From Akebia trifoliata (taxonomy: Eukaryota; Streptophyta; Magnoliopsida; Ranunculales; Lardizabalaceae), in the NCBI GenBank assembly GCA_017979445.1, contig CM030710.1, positions 17,098,248 through 17,162,247 of the forward strand: DNA of 64,000 nucleotides. The letters run 5' to 3'. The notes beneath the pieces are model-generated. The model made no database searches. It saw only the letters and a program-made list of their open reading frames with translations, and was not told the origin of the DNA. Both the position numbers and the translations under genes were made by a program. Numbering within the stretch: position 1 is the first letter of the stretch; every line of letters begins with the position of its first letter. Shown here piece by piece: positions 55,715 through 64,000 of the stretch.

Positions 55715-55937
55715 GGTCCCGTTCAGCATCAAACATTTTGGCTAATATTTTAGCCAACCATTTTTGTCTTACATGGGTTAGAAGTTTTGGAATGGGTTGT
55801 TTTTTTATGAGGGTGATCTCTACGGTGAGGAGATCATCCTCATTAAAAATCAGCCCATTCCAAAACTTCTAACCACATGTTTATAAGTTGAAAAATCGTT
55901 GACCGTCCATTTTTTGTAAACCATTTTTGATAGGGTT
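55715..55937. mobile_element. Double-hairpin MITE, copy D (half element)
   Basis: It starts GGTCCCGTTCAGCATCAAAC after ATATATAT, has one complete hairpin and the spacer (GTCCATTTTTTGTAAACC), and is cut off at a (TG)n run at 55938-55960. The sequence just before it (CACTGAACGCCGCCC) looks like the right end of another worn copy. Confidence 0.75.
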
Positions 55938-56239
55938 TTATGTGTGTGTGTGTGTGTGTGAGAAAGAGACAGAGAAAGTATCTTTGATGCTCATTGGCCG
56001 GAGAAGACAACGGCTATAGAGCTCGCACAGTCAAAAAAATGGGTTTTACTGAGAGAGAGAGAGTATGTACCTGGATGATCGCCAACCGGAGAAGACAATA
56101 GGTAATGGAACTCTTAGCCTCGCACAGTCGAAACCCACCTTCCGTTTACTTCGATTGGCTTGTGCGATTTAGGTTAAGAGAAGATAAAACTTTACCAGCT
56201 AAGTTTTTATTGTAAAACAATACACAACATATATATATA

Positions 56240-56607
56240 GGGTCAGGTTCAAACGACAACCATTTCAACACACATATAGACAACGTGTTTTGTCTTATAT
56301 GGGCAAAAATGTTTGGAATGGGCTGATTTTTTGTGAGGATGATCTCTATGGTGAGGAGATCATCCTTGCCAAAAATCAGCTCATTATGAAACTTCTAGAC
56401 CGTCCAATTTTTGTTGAAAAATTATAGACCGTCCAATTTTTGTAAATCAATTTTGATGGGGTTACAAGTTTTGGAATGGGATGATTTTTTGCTAGGATGA
56501 TCCCCTCATCACAGAGATCATCCTCACAAAAAATTGGCCCATTCCAAACATTTTTGCCCATATAAGACAAACACGTTGTCTATATGTGTGTCGCAGGAAC
56601 CCGACTC
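56240..56607. mobile_element. Double-hairpin MITE, copy E
   Basis: Left GGGTCAGGTTCAAACGAC and right (reverse-complemented) GAGTCGGGTTCCTGCGAC are followed by the shared ACACACATATAGACAACGTG. Both hairpins are intact. (TA)n lies on both sides. Copy G (58993-59372) is the same subfamily in the opposite orientation. Confidence 0.85.
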
Positions 56608-56800
56608 ATATATATATATATTATATCGGAGCAGATATTATCGAATCAAATTTCGTAATATCCGAATTTGTATCCAAAACTCATTCGAATTTTAACATAA
56701 CATCCGAATCCAAATCCAATATTCGAAAATTTCGGATAATATCCGATTTTTTGAACTTGAATTCGGATTTCGACTATCCATTGACACCCCTATCTACATG

Positions 56801-58307
56801 ACACGATTTGAAAGGAGCTTAAAACACATTGAACTCCTAGGAAAGTTTGCGTGGCACTTTTGGGATGAGTTTAAGATGCGTTGGACTTTTAATAAAATTG
56901 TTTTCCACCTGCATGCAACCCACAATGTGTTTAGCCTCCAACCAAAAAATGCCATGTACATTGTATTTTGTTATAAAAAGATGCCAATATTTGTGGAGGG
57001 GCCTTCTCTCACCACTTTTTATTTATTCCAATTTCGTTTTATGAGTTTTTTTTTACTAAAATATATGAAAAATCGATAAAAAAAAACCTATAATAAAGAC
57101 TTGTATAGATGATTTATGTAATGAGGGTAGATAAGGTCTTAGGCACATGAGCGTCTACATCTACAAGTGGGATTGCGTATTCGGTAAGATGACTCCGATT
57201 CTTGCCTAAATCGAGTTTATGACCATTCAAAAATCATTGCGTCAACGAAAGTCTAAGAAAAAGGGTGAAGTAAATGAAGAAAGAGAGAATCTAGAAGAAA
57301 TGAATTGATGCTAGTCTCAGAGAAGATTCCAACTTAAGTCTTGTTTTCTATCTCTGAATTATATAATTTCTAAATGACTCTTGAGGTCTTATTTATAGAA
57401 GTTTAAGATGGAGTGAACAGATGATATTATCCCTTTTATCTTTAAGACTAGCTTCAAAATATTGATGTTTATCAATACTTGACGACATATGACAACATTA
57501 GCCTAGCCATATAAATGTGACACATCATCAACCATTTTTTTCTTATAGTTGACCCGATCATAGATACTCCCACTACAATAGAAGTGGATCCCATATATTG
57601 TGGAGTATCCATAATGGGTCTCCTCCCCAACCACTAAGCCATACCCTCTATCCAGTCCAAAGAATGTAATAAATCATAGTTCAATCAGATTGGCCCACTA
57701 TTAGATCATGTGACGGTCCAATTAGATACATATATGACGAATTATTCCATGTGGCAAATAACTTAGGATGTGCTATCTACAATTTCAAACCACAAGAACC
57801 ATCCTTGAAAGATTTTCATCAAAAAATGAAGAAAAATATCCAAGTTTATTTTTGCTTACATCTTCAAAGAGTTTAAAAATCACTTCTTCTTCTTTCTTAA
57901 ATTTTTTTTTTGATGGAATAATCTCTGAAACTCAATTGGGATATCTAAAATCCAATTTTTGGATGAAAACGCTGAAACCAAATGATTAGGACATTCGATT
58001 GTGAGAAACGTGGTGAGTTGGGGCTGGGGCGGGGGGTCAAGGATTGATTAGAAGAGAAAGTTTTACTAAATGTACTCTTAAGAGAAGTCCTAAAATTTGA
58101 GGACTAATTAGAAAGCAATCAATCGCCAGGGTCTTTAAGTAATTTTTCAAAAAGTTTTAGGTAATTGTTGAATAGAAGTACAAGGGTGATTCTGGAAATT
58201 CTGGATTGTTTTGACCAGGAGATTGAGGCATGAACGCCATGACTTTTGCTGTTTGGGTTGATGCAGAAGCAGGAGTGCAAGCTTAGACGTTCGAACACGA
58301 AGCGCCC
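56801..58307. other. Upstream region of the amidase gene
   Basis: An AT-rich stretch between the hAT element and the amidase start. It should contain the amidase promoter, but I see no TATA box I would commit to. No other coding region is supported. Confidence 0.35.
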
Positions 58308-58418
58308 ATGTCGAAGTACAAGTGTCGACACTTATGGACACGTATCCCTTTTTTCCTCTTACTACTCTTTGCTGCTGCACCTGTGACGGCTCTCGCAGTA
58401 CCACAGCCAACAGAAATG
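58308..58418 (+). CDS. Amidase exon 1 (signal peptide)
   Basis: The ATG at 58308 is preceded by an in-frame TAG at 58284. The 37 codons have a basic start (MSKYKCRHLWTR), a hydrophobic core and an A-L-A cleavage-like site. The donor is ATG/GTACTC followed by a CT repeat. It is phase 0 and so compatible with exon 2. Assignment to the amidase gene rests on phase and position. Confidence 0.6.
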
Positions 58419-61400
58419 GTACTCTCTCTCTCTCTCTAAATTCTTGAAACACGGATATGGGTCACCATTCGTAATTAAAAACTCAATCATGTTAAGCTTC
58501 ACACCCATAAGTTTATCTTTTGTGTTAATTTTGAACTTGTTTTGTTGATTCCTTGTGGTAGATCACAGCATGAGTAATTTTGTAATATATATATATATAG
58601 GGAAATGTTCAGCACCCTAAGTTTTACCACACACTTTAACAAACGTTTTTTGTCCTACATGGGTTAGAAGTTTTGGAATGAGCTGATTTTTGGTGAGGAT
58701 GATCTCTATGATTAGAAGATCATCCTCCCCAAAAATCAGCCCATTCCGAAATGTTTAGCCCCATGTTTACACGTTGAAAAATCGTGGACCGTCCATTTTT
58801 TGTAAATCAATTTTGATGGGGTTAGAAGTTTTGGAATGAGCTGATTTTTGGTGAGGATGATCTCCTCACCATAGAGATCATCCTCACCAAAAATCAGCTC
58901 ATTCCGAAACTTCTAACCCATGTAAGACAAAACGCGTTTGTTAAAGTGTGTGGTAAAACTAAGGGTGGCGAACGGGACCCATATATATATATGGGTCGGG
59001 TTCCTGCAACACACATTGCGACACACATATAGACAACGTGTTTGTCTTATATGGGCAAAAATGTTTGGAATGAGCTGATTTTTTGTGAGGATGATCTCTG
59101 TGATGAGGGGATCATCCTGGCAAAAAATCATCCCATTCCAAAACTTGTAACCCCATCAAAATTGATTTACAAAAATTGGACGGTCTATAATTTTTCAATA
59201 AAAATTGGACGGTCTAGAAGTTTTGGAATGAGCTGATTTTTGACAAGGATGATCTCCTCACCACAAAGATCATCCTCACAAAAAATCAGTCCATTCCAAA
59301 CATTTTTGCCCATATAAGACAAAACACGTTGTCTATATGTGTGTTGAAATGGTTGTCGTTTGAACCTGATCCTATATATATATATATATATATATATGGG
59401 ACGGTTCAGCAGCCCTAAAGTTTACCAAGTTTGGTGCCAAACATTTTTCAAAATATGGGTTAGAAGCTTTGGAATGAGCTGATTTTTTGTGAGGATGATC
59501 TCTATGATGAGGAGATCATCCTCACCAAAAATCAGCCTATTCCAAAACTTCTAACCCCATCAAAAGTGATTTACAAAAATTGGACGGTCCACGATTCTTC
59601 AACTTGTAAATTAGGGTTAGAAGTTTCAAAATGAGCTGATTTTTTGTGAGGATGGTCTCTTCACCGTAGAGATCATCCTCACAAAAAATCAGCCTATTCC
59701 AAAACTTCTAACCCCATCAAAAGTGATTTACAAAAAATGTTTGGCACCAAACTTGGCAAACATTCGGGCTGCCGAACCGTTCCCATATATATATATATAT
59801 ATATGGGGACGGTTCAGCAGCCCTAAAGTTTGCCAAGTTTGGTGCCAAACATTTTTCAAAATATGGGTTAGAAGCTTTGGAATGAGCTGATTTTTTGTGA
59901 GGATGATCTCTATGATGAGGAGATCATCCCCACCAAAAATCTGCCTATTCCAAAACTTCTAACCCCATCAAAAGTGATTTACAAAAATTGGACGGTCCAC
60001 GATTCTTCAACTTGTAAACTAGGGTTAAAAGTTTCAAAATGAGCTGATTTTTTGTGAGGATGATCTCTCCTATTCCAAAACTTCTAACCCTATCAAAAGT
60101 GATTTACAAAAAATGTTTGGCACCAAACTTGGCAAACTTTAGGGCTGCCGAACTGCTCCCTATATATATATATATATTTAATGATGATTAGAAAATTTTC
60201 ATAATAGAATATATTTATTTTTCATCTAATCTTCCAAAGCATATGTTTTGAATTTTACTAGAAAGATGTGTATATTTTGTATCCTAATTTGTCTAAAACT
60301 ATGGCAACTATTTTATCGGAAAATCCAGGTAGGAACCAGGATTCTAGTTTCTTGAACTTTGGGTATAACTTTTGGTTTTGTCTTTGTGTTACTTTCTTCT
60401 TTGATCAGGACAGTGGTGAGTTTGGTTCAAAGAACAGCACCTCATTTGCAGAAGAACATTGTAAAGTTTCAAATCTTAAATGTGCATTGAAGCTCTTCGA
60501 TGCCGATTTCTTCAGTGATTCAAAAGTAGGTAATTTTGTGTGTGTAGAATATGGTTGGGTGGGGGGTTTTTTGCTTAAATTTTTTATAGCTTTTATTTTA
60601 CTCAGGTTCGGGAGATGTCTAAGGGTGCGAAAGAGTTTAATATCCCTATCTATAGAGCAAACAGGAAATTGGTTGCTTCTACAGATGGAGGGTTACATGA
60701 TCCATCTGTTTTGATTTTCAGTCCTGAGTGGGATAGTAAAGAAAAACCCCATGAGATCAGAAGATTTATGCATCCTTCTATTTCTGGCATTCAAAAGCCA
60801 GATAGAGAAGCAGATATTGCTTTTATGACTGTAAGTGCTGCTTAAGTTCGAAAAAGGTCGTATATATAAACACTATAGCACATCTCAATTGCTTTTTTTT
60901 CCTTTCACTTACAAAATTTATGGTGTGTGCTAGGTTCTTGAACTGGGATACCTTATTAAGAAAAAGCAAATTACATCTCAGGAGCTTACTGGGATATTCC
61001 TTCGGAGATTAAAGAGGTAAGCAAGTGTGTATCAAACAATTAAATAAAATTTCGGTGCTCTCTGTATATTAATGTTTTTCTTGTGCTAATGGTGCATAAT
61101 TGGATGATTCCATTAGGTATAATCCTGTTCTTGAAGCTGTTATTTCTTATACAGAAGACTTAGCATACAAGCAGGCACAAGAAGCTGATAATTTACTTGA
61201 CCGAGGAGTGTATTTAGGTATCTACTCGATCCAGCTAATGCTCACACTAATCTCTGATCAGTTTTTTTTTTTTTTTTTGTGGTCATGGTTTCATGCATAT
61301 TTACAATGTATGGTGATCAAAATTCACCAAGTCATCATGCATTTTGGGGATTGATATAATGTTGTTGTGAAGAAAACGAAACAACAAAGAGGACAAAATC

Positions 61401-64000
61401 TCACAAAACACAAGGATTTATGTGGTTCGGCAGTGTGCATATATCCACTGATCAGATCAAGAACAATCACTATTTTCTCATAAGTTTTCCAGTTCTAGAA
61501 ATCTATATTTATAAAACTAGGAGTTGCTAAAATGCATCTGACTCCCAGTGGGGCACTGTCCCCTGCAACCCCACAACTCTGCATACCACCACCAGAATAC
61601 ATGACATTTACACAGCACTTGTTATACCTATAAAAATAAAAATAAATATACTGACACTGTTAGATTAACATATCAGTAACATGTTTTTACTCTATATCAG
61701 TGATGTGGTATGCATGCAATGTTTTTTGAATCCGAACCACCCAATTGAAGAGCTCAAACCCAACCAATGAGAGAACCTGACTATTCCTAGGACACGTGCA
61801 GTCCCCTCCCCCCACATGCACCAGGTAATTTCTTGGATAAATTATTGAGAGTGGCCCTAAGGGGCAATTCAAACTCAAGCCTCACGCTTCTTGAGGCATG
61901 GTCTGGCCATCTACCAACCCTTTGGGGTTACCAATATTCTTGTCCAAAACAGCCTGATGAGATGATAATTGTTACTGATAGTTGGGAATGTTGTTTAACA
62001 ACTCCTAGATTGGTCAGGGCAACACAGCCAATTGGCTGTCCAGAACTTATAGACAGACCCATGGTTATATAGGAAAACTATTATGATTAGACAAGCTGCA
62101 TTTCTTCTATATATATAGCTCCATTTTAAGAATTATCTCATTTATCACATTACTACTGTATTTTGCAACATTAGAAAGTATTGTTCCTCCGTGGATTGAA
62201 TATTGTGTTGTGTTAATAGGTCCCCTCCATGGAATTCCATATGGATTGAAAGATATAATTTCAGTGCGCCAGTATAAGACGACTTGGGGTTCAACAACTT
62301 TCCAAAAACAAGTTATTGACATGGATGCATGGGTTTACAAAAGGTCCTTGTACTTTAAAATATGAAATCTGCACTTAGAATGTAACTTTTGTCACTCAGC
62401 TTGATTGGTTCTTGATTTTGATCCTTTCAGGCTAAGGTCAGCAGGAGCTGTCCTTGTTGCAAAGCTTGTTTCTGGATCACTAGCATATGATGACATCTGG
62501 TTTGGGGGAAGGACTCGAAACCCATGGAATATTGAGGAATTCTCTACCGGCTCGTCAGCTGGACCTGCTGCTTCTACATCAGCAGGTTTTTCTTGGTTTC
62601 CTGGGCTGCTTTTTTTTTTCAGCCACAAAATTTTACTAAAATGAATGGGAAGAGGGGTATTAGGGGAAGAAGGCAAAGAAACGAAGTTAAAAGAGATGTT
62701 CAAATTTTATTGCCATTGTTTGATTTTTCAATTTACTTCCAAGAAGTTTTCTTCCAAGTTTTTTGGCCCTTTTTTATGCTTTAGTTCTATCTAGTCTCAA
62801 CAACATTGTCATAAAGTAACAGATGCACTCTATTTACCCTAAATTGAAACACCAGCCACAATTAATGGAACTCGTGCATTTGAATTAGACCCTGTTTGAG
62901 CCAAAACAATCTATATATATGATCTCTATGGTGAGAAGTCATCCTCACAAAAAATCAGCCAATTTTGAAATTTCTAACCCTAATTTATAAGTTGAAGAAT
63001 CGTGAACCATCAATTTTTTACCGTTAGTTTGTAACCACTTTTCATGTGGTTAGAAGTTTCAGAATTGACTGATTTTTTATGAGGATGATCTACTGACTAT
63101 AGAGATCATCCTCACAAAAATTCAGTCCATTGCAAAACTTTTTAGCCACATAAGACAAAACTTTATTTAGAATGTTGTCTAGGATTTTGTCAAAATAACC
63201 CAACCCATATATATATATTCAACACCCTACTGTTTGCCTTATGTGTTGTCCTACATGGGTTAGAAGTTTTGGAATGGGCTGATTTTTGATGAGGATGATC
63301 TCTATGGAGAGGAAATCATCTTCACCAAAAATCAGTCCATTCCAAAACTTCTAGCCCCATGTTTACATGTTGAAGAATCGTGAACCGTACATTTTTTGCA
63401 AACCACTTTTGATGGGGTTAGAAGTTTCGGAATGGGTGATGGTGAGGACGATCTCCTCACCATATAGATCATCCTCACCAAAAATTAGGCCATTCCAAAA
63501 CTTTTAATCCTTGTAGTACAAAACCCATCAACATAGAGCAAACATGACCCTATATATATATGGAACATCACCTTTTTCTCCCACCTATTAGGTAGATGCG
63601 CCCCGAGATAACATGTTTCCACTCTTATACCCTTGATCTTGGATTGGGTGCTGGACTTGCACAAAAATCTTTCACACCTATATTCGGATATCTTGATTGG
63701 ATATATTTTTCCATTTATTTTATACTTGTTTAATCTTGTATTTATTATCGCATTATCTTTTTTTTATTTATGACGGGGGTGTCTGAACTTACATCTGACT
63801 AGGGGGACCGGAAGGGCTAGTGCCAGAGCCAAGGAATATGGGTCCCTCCCCTGGGCACATGCAACACCCACACATCACACTGAGGGTGCGTCCTCGCAGG
63901 TGGCCCTGAGGAAATACTGGTCATACTGGGTATTGAACTCACAACCTACGGACTCTCACCGCTTATTAGGTCCAAAATTTCCATTGAGCCACCCCCTCAG
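58308..64000 (+). CDS. Amidase-signature family protein, 5' part (runs off window)
   Basis: Exons: 58308-58418, 60409-60525, 60606-60830, 60934-61016, 61117-61217, 62220-62343, 62431-62585. All junctions are GT-AG and in phase; 305 residues are visible. Residues 1-37 are a signal-peptide-like exon (RIPFFLLLLFAAAPVTALA). Residues 77 onward match plant amidase proteins such as Arabidopsis At5g07360 from memory: MHPSISG, ITSQELTGIFLRRLKRYNPV, GPLHGIPYGLKD and FGGRTRNPWNIEEFSTGSSA. Of the Ser-cisSer-Lys triad, Lys265 (VLVAKLVSG) and the cis-Ser295 (TGSS) are present. The nucleophile should be about 24 residues further, in an exon beyond 64000. The family hydrolyses amide bonds and is related to GatA; the substrate here is unknown. 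A secretory or lumenal location is inferred from the signal peptide. Confidence 0.85.
58600..58980. mobile_element. Double-hairpin MITE, copy F (amidase intron 1)
   Basis: The ends are GGGAAATGTTCAGCACCC and, reverse-complemented, GGGTCCCGTTCGCCACCC, with (TA)n on both sides. Each hairpin pairs GGAATGAGCTGATTTTTGG with its complement. 381 bp. Confidence 0.88.
58993..59372. mobile_element. Double-hairpin MITE, copy G (amidase intron 1)
   Basis: Left GGGTCGGGTTCCTGCAAC and right (reverse-complemented) GGATCAGGTTCAAACGAC. Inside both ends is ACACACATATAGACAACGTG. It is the reverse-oriented relative of copy E. 380 bp, flanked by (TA)n. Confidence 0.88.
59398..59784. mobile_element. Double-hairpin MITE, copy H (amidase intron 1)
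   Basis: The ends are GGGACGGTTCAGCAGCCC and, reverse-complemented, GGGAACGGTTCGGCAGCCCG, followed inside by the palindromic TTTGGTGCCAAA. It is a near-identical neighbour of copy I. 387 bp. Confidence 0.9.
59805..60160. mobile_element. Double-hairpin MITE, copy I (amidase intron 1)
   Basis: It has the same ends as copy H, in the same direction, separated from it only by about 20 bp of (TA)n. The second hairpin has lost its loop and part of one arm. 356 bp. Confidence 0.88.
60409..60525 (+). CDS. Amidase exon 2
   Basis: The acceptor is CTTTGATCAG and the donor AAA/GTAGGT. It encodes 39 residues, DSGEFGSKNSTSFAEEHC and LKCALKLFDADFFSDSK, and is phase 0 at both ends. Confidence 0.7.
60606..60830 (+). 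CDS. Amidase exon 3
   Basis: The acceptor is TTTTACTCAG and the donor ACT/GTAAGT. It encodes 75 residues, including NIPIYRANRKLVASTDGGLH and RRFMHPSISGIQKPDREADI. Confidence 0.85.
60934..61016 (+). CDS. Amidase exon 4
   Basis: The acceptor is GTGTGCTAG and the donor AG/GTAAGC. It encodes VLELGYLIKKKQITSQELTG IFLRRLKR and ends in phase 2. Confidence 0.9.
61117..61217 (+). CDS. Amidase exon 5
   Basis: The acceptor is GATTCCATTAG and the donor TTAG/GTATCT. It encodes YNPVLEAVISYTEDLAYKQA and EADNLLDRGVYLG. The last G is completed by exon 6. Confidence 0.9.
61370..61680. mobile_element. Possible Copia-type LTR fragment in amidase intron 5
   Basis: AAGGATTTATGTGGTTCGGC (61421) followed by a short spacer and TTTTCTCATAAGTTTTCC is a typical phrase of Copia LTRs. 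TATATTTATAAAACTAGGAG could be its TATA region. Boundaries are not clear. Confidence 0.35.
61720..61925 (-). mobile_element. Possible tRNA-derived SINE in amidase intron 5
   Basis: The minus strand starts near 61920 with TTGGTAGATGGCCAGACC (A-box-like). About 45 bp on is GGCTTGAGTTTGAATTGCC (B-box-like), and near 61720 there is an A-rich TTCAAAAAACATTGC. The spacing fits a pol III promoter. I have not identified target duplications. Confidence 0.4.
62220..62343 (+). CDS. Amidase exon 6
   Basis: The acceptor is TGTTAATAG and the donor AG/GTCCTT. It encodes GPLHGIPYGLKDIISVRQYK and TTWGSTTFQKQ, then DMDAWVYKR. Confidence 0.92.
62431..62585 (+). CDS. Amidase exon 7
   Basis: The acceptor is ATCCTTTCAG and the donor GCAG/GTTTTT. 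It encodes LRSAGAVLVAKLVSGSLAYD and FGGRTRNPWNIEEFSTGSSA and ends PAASTSA plus one base. It carries catalytic Lys265 and cis-Ser295. The next exon lies beyond the window. Confidence 0.92.
62918..63206. mobile_element. Double-hairpin MITE, copy J (left end lost)
   Basis: It starts inside the first hairpin right after TATATATAT. The spacer and the second hairpin are present but more diverged (GAATTGACTGATTTTTTATG). The right end is AATAACCCAACCC before (AT)n. Confidence 0.75.
63219..63550. mobile_element. Double-hairpin MITE, copy K
   Basis: The left part has CAACACCCTACTG and TGTCCTACATGGGTTAGAAG. Both hairpins are present, the second with a short deletion in one arm (GGAATGGGTGATGGTGAGGA). 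The right end is CAAACATGACCC before TATATATATA. It lies in amidase intron 7. Confidence 0.82.
63747..64000 (-). mobile_element. tRNA-derived SINE, continues past the edge
   Basis: On the minus strand TGGCTCAATGG (63991-63981) matches an A box. GTTCAATAC (63938-63930) matches a B box, with tRNA-like spacing. The body ends at about 63775 with CACCCCCGTC followed by ATAAATAAAAAAAAG, an A-rich tail. Its 5' end may lie beyond the window. Confidence 0.6.

Larger units (their letters stand above)
48424..56792. mobile_element. hAT-type element, 8.4 kb, perfect 8-bp TSD
   Basis: The left end is TAGGGCTGTCAACGGATAGG. The right end, reverse-complemented, is TAGGGGTGTCAATGGATAGT. TCTACATG flanks both sides (48416-48423 and 56793-56800), identical over 8 bp. 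The subterminal 200 bp at each end are full of ATCCGAATTCGAATCC-like words. No hAT transposase is visible. Most of the length comes from nested elements (49149-55156 and three double-hairpin MITEs), so the original element was probably about 2 kb or less. Confidence 0.8.

Noticed and set aside
56376..56570. Open frame repeated almost exactly at 59042-59236
   Set aside because: Both lie inside hairpin MITE copies E and G. The shared protein is a consequence of the repeat, not a gene.

Overview
This window is nuclear DNA of a flowering plant with a repeat-rich genome. The evidence is two spliced plant genes with GT-AG introns, plant-specific transposon domains (plant mobile domain, Myb/SANT-like Harbinger ORF1), Tat/Ogre-type LTRs, and no bacterial gene organisation. 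I cannot name the species.

Two host genes are well supported. (1) A minus-strand gene for the plant homologue of Integrator complex subunit 7 runs from an ATG at 36573 to a stop at 11285. Its seven exons join in phase to 1138 codons. The gene covers 25.3 kb because introns 1 (7.7 kb) and 3 (11.5 kb) are filled with transposons. (2) A plus-strand gene for an amidase-signature protein starts at 58308 with a signal-peptide exon. It continues through exons 2-7 and runs off the right edge inside a long intron, before the exon that should carry the nucleophilic serine.

Region by region. 0-0.5 kb: degenerate tandem duplication. 0.5-7.6 kb: nested Tat/Ogre-type LTRs, two of them solo LTRs with perfect 5-bp target duplications. 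7.7-9.6 kb: Copia remnant with gag. 10.0-10.7 kb: hAT-type MITE. 11.3-36.6 kb: the INTS7 gene. Its introns hold a TRIM inside a MITE, an LTR pair with an internal 78-bp tandem repeat, a plant-mobile-domain fragment, a 1.8-kb solo LTR, and a 7-kb LTR retrotransposon remnant with antisense coding, a second TRIM and a LINE tail. 36.6-45 kb: PIF/Harbinger remnants, microsatellites and MITEs. 45.7-47.4 kb: another solo LTR with TSD. 48.4-56.8 kb: an hAT-like element with a perfect 8-bp TSD. It contains a 6-kb element with TAA duplications and two unassigned exon-like stretches. 58.3-64 kb: the amidase gene.

The most unusual feature is a MITE family seen in at least eleven copies (37.3-38.0, 55.3-60.2 and 62.9-63.6 kb). 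Each unit is about 330-390 bp, is usually flanked by (TA)n, and carries two near-perfect hairpin modules around a conserved spacer. Four copies stand in a row in intron 1 of the amidase gene and make up most of it. I did not recognise the family by name.

Exon boundaries come from reading splice sites and phases by eye. Homology statements are from memory of the families, without database searches.
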